Assembly (NCBI GenBank): GCA_030248215.1 | Contig: JASANG010001014.1 | Location: forward strand, 1 to 64,000 | DNA length: 64,000 nucleotides | Direction: 5' to 3' | DNA from: Enoplolaimus lenunculus | Lineage: Eukaryota; Nematoda; Enoplea; Enoplida; Thoracostomopsidae | Notes under the pieces: model-generated | What the model was told of the DNA's origin: nothing | Databases searched by the model: none | Seen by the model: the letters and a program-made list of their open reading frames with translations, nothing else | Shown here: positions 41,418 to 53,500 of the stretch, piece after piece | How the letters are laid out: the number at the start of each line of letters is the position of its first letter | Position numbering within the stretch: the first letter of the stretch is position 1 | Made by a program: the position numbers and the translations under genes

Positions 41418-44239
41418 ATGCGAATCCTGCTCTTTGCGCAGTTTTTTGTAATCTGCTGTCTAGCGTTCGTTTCATCTGCGACAGGGATTGAAGCGCCTTG
41501 CGTTGAAATTGCTCAAGGAACAGTATGCGGTTCAACGGAATTGATACTTGGACGGACCGTGAGGACGTATTTCGGGATACCTTACGCCAAACCACCTACC
41601 GGAAAGCGAAGGTTCCGTGTCACAAAAAAATTGAAGATTGGTAAAAAGAAAACGATTGATGCAACTAAGTAAGTAGAACTAAACATTAACATACACAGGT
41701 CCCGTAGTGTTACTGGATAACTTTCGCACAGCTATATGTACATATTCCTTGGAGAATCTTGTTCTAACCATTTACAGTGAAATAGCATTTTGAAAAGCAA
41801 ACGAAAACTATATTTTTTGAAATGCAGAGATTAATTTTGACATTGATTCACTTAGGCAAGAGCCTTATGGAAATGCTTAATAGGTTTAAGCTTCATGGTT
41901 TTGATTAGTCATGGATAAGCCTTGAACCTTTAAACGAACGACGGCCGGTGGGGAAGTATACAAGAGCCGAATAATCTTCAAAAAAGAATTTTCACAGGGA
42001 GGATAGTTCGATTAAATTCGGATTCTTTTTTTGTGCTTCAATCAGCATCTTTCAAACGCGTTATTGCACACTGTATATTAGAAAGTATGAAATGATTTGC
42101 TTTGATTGATTGTTGTAAAATTCGCGATTCTACACGTCTTTTACTATTTGATACTATACTCTTTCTGAAACAGTAGATCAGATATTGTGAAGTTTTCTGT
42201 CCTGATTCTTTGTATTGATCAATGATACTAAAGTGCATGAATATGTTTAAAATCTGTTAAAATTTCTGATATTTAGATATGGCAAATCGTGCTATCAAGA
42301 TCCTCGACCGTCCAGTTTCCATCCAGGTCTTCTTCAGTTTGTTGCAAACAAATCTCAAATGTCCGAAGATTGTTTATTTTTAAACATTTGGAGTCCATAT
42401 GACTCAAAGACTGCAGACGTAAAGAAATTACGTCCTGTTGCAGTTTGGATTCACGGTGGAGGATTTAAATCCGGCTCTGGCTCGTTAAATTTATACACCG
42501 GTGAAGTGTTTGCTGCGAAAAATAACATAGTTTACATTTCGCTGAATTATCGCCTTGGATTTCTTGGATTTGGTTATCTCGGCGTGGATGATTTGCCTGG
42601 AAATATGGGTCTTCTCGATCAACAAGTTGCGTTACGGTGGATTCGCGACAACATAGCACAGTTTGGAGGCGACCCTGACCAGGTAACTTTAATCGGACAC
42701 AGCGCTGGTGCACTTTGTGTTTCAGCCCATTTGACATCTCCGAAAAGTTTAGAACTTTTTCGCGGCGCAATAATTCAAAGTGGACCGCTCACAACTCCGC
42801 TGGCATTTATTGAAAACGATGTCGCTAAATTAAACGCTCAATCTCGTGCCAATCGTGACGGTGGTTGCGACGCGCACAGTTTGTCGCAAACCCTTCAGTG
42901 TCTTAAAAATATGAGCTCAGAAGCGCTATCATTACAACAGCCACAAAAAACGTGGGATAAATTCGACGTCGCACTAACAAACTATGATAATGTATTTTTC
43001 AACGGTGATGCATTTAGCAAACTTCACGAGTTAGATCATTCAAAGCATACAATAGTTATTGGAGCAGTCAATGCCGAAGCGAATTATTTACTGCCATTAT
43101 TACACCGCGATTTGTTCAAATTTGAAACAGCTGGTAACTGGCTCATTAGTGAACAGCAGTTGTTAACTGCTATTGATGCTGTTTTAGAACCATTTTTCCC
43201 GGAAAAATCTGAACGTTCAAAATTCATCAAGGAATATCGCGCTGAACTGTTCGACGAATCGAATTCAAATCAGCTGTCACAAATATATACGGACTTCGGA
43301 TTTGTCTGCGCAGGCTGGGATTTGATTGGTAGGTTGTTGGCCAAATCTCAAAGCGAAAATCGGCCTGCTGCAATATACACATACTTGTATAATTATACAT
43401 CAAATGCTCTGCCGTTTCCAGCCGAATTAGGGGCGTATCATTCATCGGAAGTTGCATTTGTACTTGGAAAACCGTTTATCGATGCTGAATCGCAATGGTC
43501 AGATGTGGATAAACGTATCAGCGAGCAAATGTTAACGCTGTGGGGCAGCATTGTTAACGGGTACGTCATTGCGGAACTACTGTAGAACAGTAAGCCTTTG
43601 TGTTTTAGCTTGGAACTCTAAAAGAGTTGAATGCCGCACCGTGTAGACAGTTTCTACAATTGTGCTAAATATATTCAAACTAAATCAGACACAATTTCAG
43701 CCACATTCAAAATGAAATCTTTTTAAATTCTTTCACACTTCGCGTGAAATAAAAATATGCAAACTAATACATCAACTGGGCCTTCATTTTGTTTAGAACT
43801 CCGTCTCATTTCTTAACTTATTAAACCCTCCTCTGTTTAACACTTGGTTACGCCTGACTTTAAAAGTCCAGCCCAGATTTCAAAGCACATCCAAAAAGTG
43901 GTAAACAACAATTACGAGATTATAAGCGAAATAGATGATTTCTCATAGAACAACTTTACACGGGTGTCTTCACGAAAATTCCCCGCGGGATGCGGTGGGG
44001 TTGAACATTTTACCCCATGTTTAGGTGAAAAGGTGTTTAAGTGTGAATTTTGTCCAAATTTCAGGGGCACTGACATTTTGGAAAATTGGATAGCTGTCAC
44101 GTCTTTAAACGATTTGACTATTCTGAAAATAAACGAAGGCGAAATTAAACCGCAAAAAGCTGATGCGTGGATACGACGATGCAATTTATTTAGAAAGTAC
44201 CGGCAGACTAGAATGTCAAGTATAAAGGAAGAACTATGA
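41418..44239 (+). CDS. Type-B carboxylesterase, secreted
   Basis: Exons 41418-41668, 42277-43560 and 44065-44239 join in frame (phase 2 at both junctions) to 569 aa. A signal peptide (MRILLFAQFFVICCLAFVSS) starts at the chosen ATG. Family motifs: YFGIPYAKPPTGKRRF, EDCLFLNIW, HGGGF oxyanion hole (about 143-147), GNMGLLDQQVALRWI, and the nucleophile elbow GHSAGA (Ser about 226). The other triad members are Glu about 351 (NAEANYLL) and His about 472 (GAYHSSEV). The elbow has His in place of the usual Glu (GESAGA). The last exon gives a C-terminal ADAWIRRCNLFRKYR, like the RCDFW region of esterases. No hydrophobic or GPI-like tail is obvious. The substrate cannot be told: detoxification esterase, lipase-like or cholinesterase-like are all possible. 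Retaining intron 2 would stop after eight extra codons. Confidence 0.93.
43748..43753 (+). terminator. Possible early poly(A) signal within carboxylesterase intron 2
   Basis: AATAAA about 165 bp after the stop that results if intron 2 is retained (TAG at 43583-43585). It would give a shorter isoform lacking the last 58 residues. Confidence 0.35.
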
Positions 44240-45119
44240 ATTTTGATTAAAAAAGTGTTATATTACAATTTCTACTGGAACTATTCCTGAAAAACATAAC
44301 TCTGAAGGGAAAAACGTTTAGCGTCCAAGCCACTAAAAGCTGGAACACTTCACTTCCCTTCCCATTAAACCGAGCTATAAAACGGATAGTAAACATAACG
44401 GAGCAGATTGTGATCCAAATAGCGGAAAGGAGAAACAAATATTAAAGTATGAAAGTTTCAAAGATGTTTTATGCCAGCAGAATTGAAGCGTGCAAATATT
44501 ACTTACCGAGCTTTCTAAACTGTAAAAAAATGGCGGGTGCACCAAAATTTACAAGATTTTTGATAAGTTTCGATATTTATATTGTAGTTTAAACAATCGC
44601 AGCATATCTAATATAGATGGACGCCGGATATCCGATTATGTATCCGAAATGAAACATGTCTCCGGATATCAGAAATCCTATTGTGTAATTTTTTTAATTT
44701 GCATTGTTTTACGACCAAAGTAGCTAGAGCTGACGAAAAGATATTTTGTATTCAAACTTCAGTCAGTATATTGAACTGAATTCTTGACGACTTTTGTGAG
44801 TAGATTTGGTTTTTGCGGTGTATATTGTTTGTAACATTTAGAACTGTTTGACTGGTCTTTTCTACAATCATAGTTATTGCCAGGAAAGAGGGAAAGTATG
44901 TGAATTTCTACATGACATATCGCATAACAGTTCATAAACAAAATTTTTTAACTTGCGGTGCGGTACGGCGTCGGACGTCACGGCACGACAAGTACTTATA
45001 GCGCCACAATTCTCTATTACTTACAAAATTAAAACTTTTCTATCGCATACAAAATTTATGTGCTAACTGTTCATGCTTAGCTTAGCTTTATAGTTGTTCA
45101 GTTTATACAATACACAGCT

Positions 45120-46450
45120 TCGTTCGTTTGATGGAAAAAGAGCTTCTTAATAGTCTTGGTATTATTTTTAAACAAAAGTAATTCAAAATTAAATTAACTG
45201 CGCTAACACAGTCATCTAACACAAAAAATGGCGCAATTCAGCGCGTCGCTTTTACACAGTAATATATATACACATGAAAAATTATACATTTCTGGACTGT
45301 TGAAAATACATTTTTGGTTACGCAATAGTCCATATAGGATCACAAAAAGTTAATGTCATCAGAGGCAGTTATGAAAAATCGGCATTATATGTTCCGATAT
45401 AGTACAGCGGGTAACGAAGATTTGGAACAATATTACTTTTAGCAATGTAACAACCAAAACATATTCCTAAGTTTAAACTTTCTCAGCGTAAATAAACAGT
45501 CTAAAACAACGCTTAAGCCTAAGCCCAAGCAAGCAAAAAATTAGTCTAAAATTTAAGCCTACTCTATTGCGGCCTAGCGAGAAAGCGGGTACTAGCGGTT
45601 CCAGAGGGGGGCGGCAAGCGTACGCCCCTCGTCAGAAATTTTTGTGATAGAATGGTAAAGTCCCTCTACCTTATAATTTTTACCGCTCAGAAATTTTTTG
45701 TAAAATGATAAGGACCCTACCTTACAATTTGTACCCTCAGAAGTTTTTTGTTAAAAAATGATAAGGTCAAGGGCTTAGGGACTCTATCCGCTTACGGACT
45801 CTTAGGGATACTGACTTCTATTGATTGGGACTCAAAATAGGTACCCCCCTTTCTGATTACCCCCTCACCTTTTATTCGGGTCACTACAGTACGATAAATT
45901 GTACAAATATCAGCCCATGTTACTTTTAGTAGTGCCCACTTTCAGCGGCAGGTCCAGAAATTTTTGACAGGGTCATGCTCGAAAATGTTTTGAAACGCGA
46001 TTGTTCACCAAAAGCGCCCGCCTTCTGATCAGACCGAAACAGAATAGGCTTCAACGTTTGACAAATTTTTTTCTCGGGCTTAGGCTGAACTTTGTTTTAG
46101 ACTAGACTATTATTTATTTACGCTGAGGAGGCTTAACTTAGGAATATGTTTTGGTTGTTACATTGTTAATGTAATATTGGCCCAGAACTTCAGAACCCGC
46201 TCTAGCCTTAATATATCGGAACACAATTTTTTAAGGACTTGAATATGAATATATACTTTCACTTTCTGCGATCTTATATGGACTACAGCGGAACCAAAAA
46301 CGTATTTTCAACAGTTTAGAAATCTATACTTTCTCATGTATATATTACTGTATAAAAGCGACGCGGTGAGTTGAATTGCGTTATTTTTGCGTTTGATGAC
46401 TGGTTTAGCCCACCTAATTTACTAATAATTTCAAGACACAAACGTAGAAG
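45120..46450. repeat. Fold-back repeat, arms of about 430 bp
   Basis: 45120-45550 is mirrored by about 46045-46450 (blocks gtccatataggatcac and gcgatcttatatggac; cagcgtaaataaacagtct and agactattatttatttacgc). The loop is filled by other repeats. One half without its partner is at 61960-62380. Confidence 0.7.
45590..45790. mobile_element. CTAGCGG-ended repeat with internal tandem units
   Basis: Starts ctagcggttccagagggggg with gcgtacgcccc, then three loose units of tcagaaattttttgtaaaatgat and ctaccttacaatt (about 55 bp). The inverse copy at 49440-49725 has ggggggcgtacgcccccc and ends ctggatccgctag. It sits in the loop of the fold-back repeat and is followed to about 45905 by a block shared with 34445-34530. 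Confidence 0.6.
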
Positions 46451-47672
46451 GAAACTTTTTGTAACAAGCAAACATTTCTGAATCAATTTTGTGCTTTTCT
46501 CTCTCAGGTGAGGCTGCGTCTTCCTCAAACCTTCCGTATTTTGAAAACATGCTAAGCAGGATGGGGTTGTCGCCCCAAACCCCAACACTAATCGGTTCAT
46601 TATTCAAACAGCTAGAATCGCTGATAAAATACTTTTGCACTGTTTTGGTGTATGAGAAGAAAGTCCGTTAGCGGGGGGGGGGGTTGAATTCAAAAGTTAT
46701 GAGCTCATGGGTTCTGTGTCATGGGAAGTTTGTAACCTCACGGCTCGACTTGGTATACCTAAAGTTGTAAGTATATAAAAGTAGATTTTGTTTCTTGGAA
46801 AGGTACTAATAAATTTCGTACTTGGTGCATATTCGAAGCAAATTTTTCACAGTGCTAATTTTGAGATAATTTAAAAATACGAAGTCATTCCGATGAATAT
46901 CAAGGTAAACTGCCGATTTTTTTAACTTTGGAATGTTTTAAGAGATCAAAACTTTAAAACATCATGGAATAATGCAGGAATGTGGTTCAATATTTTAGCT
47001 AAGGTTTGACTACAGAATTTTTTCGTCAGCCCTACACCCAAAAAGTATTTCTGAATGTATTCAGAAATGTATTTTCTGTGGCAAATCTGAAAAGTTTTTG
47101 TGATATTTAAGACAATTTTTCTAACAATAATTGGAAAACGTTTATTTTCAGACTTTATTTCAAAACTTTTTTAAAAACTTCTCTGTTATAAAATACTTTT
47201 CAAGTGCACTTGCTAATCATATTTCTTAAATGTAAGAAATTTTTTATACCAGAAATATTATTTTGAGTGTAGCTAATTTAACGGTGAAACAATGCAAATT
47301 ATTGCAAAAAATATTTTACACTGCAATAGCATTTCGGATATCCGGATAAACGTTTCTTTTCGGATATATTTCATTTCTTGATATCCGGGGCCAATCTATA
47401 AACACCACAGTTTAATAAACACTAGAAACGCGAGAATTCCAAATGACAACTGCACAAACGCGCTACTCCAACGAACATCTCAATTAATGCCCTGAAAATT
47501 GCCCCACCAATTACAAACTAGTCGACTGGCGCAATTTTAGTAAACGCAAAAACAGCATCTCCGGCAAACAGGAGCCAGAGGTCGCTTCTCTGCAGGAAAA
47601 GGAGCTGGATCTCCGGTGTACCCTGGCGGATACCAATTGCAGTAAATGTGAAATTTGCCTTTAACCTGTGAC

Positions 47673-47993
47673 CAGGGTGTAAAGCGGATATCCGTTTCCG
47701 GTAAAAATCGGCGTTTTCTTCGGTTAGAAAAATAATGGAATGCTGTTTTACGCACAAAATGAAATCATGTATATATCTAACAATTTTTCGTTACAGATAT
47801 GCACTGTTCGAAATTAAAAAAATTACAAATCTATCTACATTAAAAATTTCATGCAATCAGTGTCTTTAAAGTTTTAGAAATCCAGGTGAATATTAGCATG
47901 CCTCAGTGGCATTGGCAAAAATATTGAAATTTTTATATTTCAATATCTGTTTTCTGTTATTTTGATTACTTTCCGTTATCTGTTTAAACCCGG
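47673..47993. mobile_element. hAT-like element, CAGGGTGTAAA end
   Basis: Ends CAGGGTGTAAAGCGGATATC and the complement of CCGGGTTTAAACAGATAACG. Flanks cctgtgac and tctatgac agree at 6 of 8. The end of another such element (ccggtgtaccctg) stops at 47625. Confidence 0.65.
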
Positions 47994-48287
47994 TCTATGA
48001 CCAGAATTAAGAAGATAACGGACACTGAACTCTATGATTTAAAATTCATCTACAGGAATAACTATGAGAAAAGTAACAACGTGTTCTTGCGCTCAAACAT
48101 TAAATCCACGCCAAATGAAATCGTTGTATTTAGTTATGACGAAATACTATCACATATTATACTGCTTTAATAAGAGATATACAATCATTAACAGAGATTA
48201 GCTACACCAAAAAATTAGCAATAATGTTGCAAAGCATCAAAAATTATGACAACTCATGTTCAAAACAAGCGACATGTAGCATCACCC

Positions 48288-48520
48288 AGAGCGGCACCGA
48301 ATCTTGCATGTTGTAAATTTGAGTTATATCTATAATTTGTTTTAAAATATCAACTCAATGCCAGCCGCATAACTTTTAAAAGTTAATATAAATATACTTC
48401 GTGCCCGACTTCAGTTTTGAGATTTGTCACCTGAAACAACAATTTTTACTTATATATCAAGTTATTTAATATTTTTACAATTTTCGCCGAATCCAAATTC
48501 AAACCTCTGTTGCCACCATG
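48288..48520. mobile_element. Decayed GAATCC-word element
   Basis: CAGAGCGGCACCGAATC to tctgttgccaccatg, with the same middle as 16957-17322 (ttgtaaatttgagttatatc, gccagccgcataact). Flanks gcatcacc and gcaccaac agree at 6 of 8. Confidence 0.65.
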
Positions 48521-49439
48521 GCACCAACTAAACAATTTCACTTAATGTAGAGATAAGTAGGTGCAAATAAATTTTGTCTCCGTTTTTCAAGCTCTGTAAA
48601 AATACGTGCGGAATATTTTAAAATATGTTGAATGTACAGATAAAACATGTCGTGAAAATAAGTTAAGTTTCAGCAACATTTTTAGACGTAAGTTTTTTAT
48701 TTTGAAGGTTACTTATCCTTCATAATTCGAAACAAAACCGTAAGGATTTCGGTACCAGCGCCTTTCAGCGTCGGAACATGGAATTGAATTTTTGCGCAAA
48801 TTCATTACATGAAAAAAATTCTTTCAGTACCCTACCCACGAATATAACAGGACTAAAAATCATTACCGGAATGCTGTTATTGTTCACTATGATCATGTTA
48901 TCAATCTGGTTCCACGTTTTGGCATTTCTACCAGATATTCCGCTGCAAAATGGTTTTATATTTGCATAAAGCACAACTTGATATACCTATAATGCAAAAT
49001 TATAGCTACATAATAGTATGTAGACAGCGCGGTGCAGAGAATCATATAATATAGCTGCTAACGTTACACATCGAATTATCACTGCGAAGTTTCTAAATTA
49101 CTATACAAAAATTTCGTAACATATTCTAGAAATACACTGAGCCTGGCCTCGGTAATGAAGCCAACGTTTGATTTGATGGGGCCAACCCGGGCCTAGTTTT
49201 TAATGGAAGCTTCACGTGCCTAGATGCGTGTTGAAGAACATGTAGTTGTACAGTAAATCAAATAGCAAACTATGGTTTTGCATGTTTAAACAAGAACATG
49301 TTTGCCTATTAACAATCGGCTTTTTTCGGATATGATAAAAATTCCGACGGGGAAACGCTATTATAGTCAAATGATTTCAAACAGTAAAATGAGTGCAAAA
49401 AATATGTATCGCTCACAACGAAATCCAAATTAAGAATTA
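48521..49439. other. Intergenic, no gene seen
   Basis: AT-rich. Short frames of 60-70 codons on both strands around 48765-48974 overlap each other and show no motif. Confidence 0.4.
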
Positions 49440-49725
49440 GTAACAGAGGCGAATCCAAAAATTTATGACGGGAGGGTGGGTTAACAAATATTATGAAACG
49501 CGAACATTGCACGATAGGAACCTTATCATTTTATCTCCGAAAAATTTTCAAAAGGGAAAAATTGTAAGGTTTTAGCACAAAAAAAATTGCTGAGGGTAAA
49601 GATTGTATTTTTTATAAAAAATCCTTAGGGGAAAAATTGTAAAGTAGAGGTACCTTACCATTTTATCACAAGAAAAATTCTGAAGGGATGGGGGGGCGTA
49701 CGCCCCCCTCTGGATCCGCTAGCGA
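49440..49725. mobile_element. CTAGCGG-ended repeat, inverse copy
   Basis: Same family as 45590-45790, opposite orientation, with three loose units around ccttaccattttatca and gaaaaattgtaaggt. It ends ctctggatccgctagcg. 49726-50501 holds no gene, only a short repeat of gagacaacaaaa at about 49969-50010. Confidence 0.6.
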
Positions 49726-50501
49726 TTAGTATGTATACAGTTTCCAAGGTAATTGTGTTTAAATTAGCCAGGTAAAGAAGTCACGTCTGTTTTAACTAAA
49801 ATGCTTAGTTTGGCGAGTTACATTCCCAATTCAGTTCCCTTCTTAACACTCATCAACTATTTATTTCACATTGTTCCTCAGTCTCACTGCTACTATTGGA
49901 CGAATTACTTATACATACAATAGCAACATTCGTTTAGATAGTTTAGTTAATATAAAAATACACAAAATGAGACAACAAAACAGTGAAATGTTCAAAACGA
50001 GACAACAAAATAGCAAGACAGCACTGACGAGAGCGAAATGATGACATGTGCTAAAAATCTCCGTTAGCTACTTAGCTTACAACATTGTTGCAGGAAAGGA
50101 ATCTGTACCGGTTTTCTGATGCAAAACTTGGTCAAATGACATAGTGAAAGTGATAGTTTTTGAAAAGTGAGTGAATAATTTTTCTAGAAACAACCGTGCA
50201 ACCAGGCACGCTTCGTGCAGAAATCCCTTTATAAGGGAGTAAATTTTAACACTACATTTTATAATTAACAAAACAGGTTTTTTTAAATATTAACATGCAT
50301 TAGCTATTGCATCCACTCCTCTCTTAAAAGCGAGGTGACGTAGGTCAAAAATTAAACACGTGCTATATGACTTGTACTACGCTAAAATTATTGATAAGTT
50401 GCATACCCGTTGTGCCTTTGTCTAAAAACCTACATCGACTATGAATAACAGTAAGTACATACACAAAACACGAATTAACGGAAATCGCTCTAGCAAGCTT
50501 T

Positions 50502-53500
50502 TTATTTTACAACTGGAGCATTGCCTTCTGCTCTTAAACGGTTCCCCATCTCAGCAAGTTTTTCAGACGCATCGGTTTTAGGAAGATCTGTTCTCTTTCT
50601 TCTGAACAACACAACATGTTTCTCTAAAAATGGGCGATACATAAAAGTAATAGCACTTAATTTAAGTTGTTATTAAAAGTTGTTACAATGTTATGTTCAC
50701 ATGCACACATTTTTGTACTGCATTCAAAACTACTCAATTCAATTGTGTCAGTGTGTAGAAGTCATTTGATTTTTTACGCTTCCAAAGCAGTATAAACAGT
50801 TTCCTGTTACACTTAATATTATCTAAGGTTAAAACCGACATATTGCATGAAGTTGTACTTGCTTGATAAAAACACGACAAAATTTTAAAATAAGGATCAT
50901 CAATGGATTGGATATCTGGTTCTAATTTAAACTCCGGCAAAAACTGACAAATCCTACCGGAAACGACATATTTTACGGTTGTGGTCCGGAGACATTTATT
51001 TTGCTGCGATTACATTTCTTGACAAGTTAAAAAAAGTAAAATGAACAATCCAAGCTAAAAGTTAATTTTAATTTAGCAAACAAACACTTTTGCACTACTC
51101 AAATACAGTGAACAATGCACAAATTTCAGTGCTCTATTCGGTCAACACCCGGTTCCGGTAATAATTTACTATGCGGCTCCGGTTCAGTTATTCGGTAAAG
51201 CAAATATCCGATCGATCCTGTTACTGACAATTCACAAGATTATATTCGGCAAATTTCGCGCTACATGGGTGAACGGAAAATGAAAAATACATGCCATCGA
51301 AAAATTAATTTTAATTTTCTTTTACAATATTATTGGTAAAATAACCCTAGTTGGACATAGGTATTCACTTTATCTGCTGTATTTTAGATTTTCATAATCC
51401 ATGGAAGCGAAATCTACTTTCAATGGTTTATTTTTGGCGATTCTTAAGGTTTGCAAACTACACTAATGAAATCTTTTAATTTTTATCGTCATTTTTAGTA
51501 AAATAACTTAGTTTCCACCGACCAAATTTTAATACCGGAATTTTTAATTTCGGTAAAAATTTACCAGAACCAAAAGGTTAAAAAATGCCGGAACAGTAAT
51601 TCCGATTGCACCCTGACTGCCATAATATGCACAATATTCAAAAACCAAGCGCGTCAATCATAATTACTAAATGAGCCATAATTCTTAATCGAAATCATAA
51701 TTCAAAAATATTTTGTTACACATGTGTTGGAAATGTCTGCGTGTGCTTTACAATACTAGGGATGTGCCGATACCAAAATTTTTACTGACGCCGACTTCAT
51801 GTCTATTTTGAAAATATACCGATTCAAATTTTAATACACGATGCTTAATGAACAGATAGGTTACATTACGTTATTACAAATGTGAAGACTTAAACCCAAA
51901 CAACCATTAATGTTATAATTTTATGAGAACGGTTTATTGTAATTATTTTTTCAAACGCAATCGCAAGAGATATAACAGTTTCTCAGTTAAGACGACCTCA
52001 CATACGCCTACAGGCGAAGTTGATAGTTTTCGAACTCACGGTTATATCTAAAAAGTATCGGCAATTTTTTGCAGTGGCGATGTTGGTACTCGACAAAAAA
52101 GTGCCGATTATTACCGATGCCGATTAAGCGGTACATCCCTATATATAATACCTAAGTAAGTTATTAAACTGGTTTTTGTTAGTTATGAATTATACGGTGA
52201 AATCGTTGTACCTAGTCCGCTAATGACAAACATTATGTGCGCATTGAAGTTCCATTAGCTACACTTTACTAAGTTTTGCAGAATCCATTAGCCGCCAGTT
52301 TAACAGCATAGAATACTAGAGATGTGCCTATTAATCGGCATCGACATCGGCATCGGTAATAATCAACACTTTTCGTGAGTATCGGCATCGGCACTGTAAA
52401 AAAGCCGATTCTTTGCCGATACTTTTTGCTCATAATAGTCAGTTAGATTGCTACGAATTTCAGTTCTGAGCGCATATCAGTGTGTCATGTCAGGAAAACT
52501 GTTATCTCTTTTGCGTTTGTGTTTGAAAAAATTAACTGAACCGAATCGTTCTTATAAAATTGTAATCGTTCATGATGGTTAGGGTTTAAATCTTCATAAT
52601 GATGTATTTTAATATCTTATCTGTTAATTAATCATGGTGTACTAAAGTTGGAATAACACACAACAAAATTAAAAAAATATTATTATTTATACAAAAACAC
52701 AACAATACAATACAAAAAGAAAAAAAAAAAAAAAAACGAAAAAAAAAAAAACCAAACAAAAAACGAAAAAAACACACGAAACAAGGCATCGACAAAATTT
52801 CAAAATAAGAATCGGCATCGGTATCGGCAATAATCGACACGAGTATCTGCATCGGCACTGCAAAAAAGATAGTAAGTATAATCTGTATCTGTAAATAGAT
52901 GTACTAAAATTTTGACAAGGCATTTTCATACCTGGATTGTGAATCATATAGTGATTCCAACCAACGCTTTGCTGTATACCAATAGCTCTCCATTCAGGCT
53001 CTGTCATCAACCTTCCTTTTGGCATTTTGTTGTACATTTCTTTAGTTATGTGCACGTGTCTGAAACAATAAACATCTCCGGCTGGAACAAACTAATCGCG
53101 AAGTTTTCAGAAAAGCGCTGAAGATTTACGAACCTTCGTATGCAAGTGACCTTTACATTATGACATTTTATTTAACAGATTCTGTTGATATATCCGCTTA
53201 CAAAAATTGCTGGCTTGGGATATAGTTTTGCTTCAAAAACTTGCTTCCGGGTCAATCATGGTGCAACCGGAATTCCGATTAGAATTTCGATTCAAAACTA
53301 ATTCCGATTAGGTTTGTAAACAATTTATTCAAATTCCCCGCACCTAAGAATCCTTCAGTAACCATATAGTTTGAGAAATAATTTAAAAAGCCATTGTTAG
53401 GCTTATCAATTAATCAAATATGCAAATTAGCTATTAGCTAACTATTCAATATTCGGTTTTGAAGGGTTGAAGACAATTTATCAGATTCCTCGCACCCAAA

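Larger units (their letters stand above)
44612..47400. mobile_element. 2.8-kb composite element with ATATCC-word ends
   Basis: Ends TATAGATGGACGCCGGATAT and the complement of TATAGATTGGCCCCGGATAT. Near both ends gaaac(a)tgcaaatt-like blocks mirror each other (44695-44715 and 47290-47310). The interior contains the inverted repeat at 45120-46450. No transposase frame. A related left end is at 59700. No target duplication found. Confidence 0.55.
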
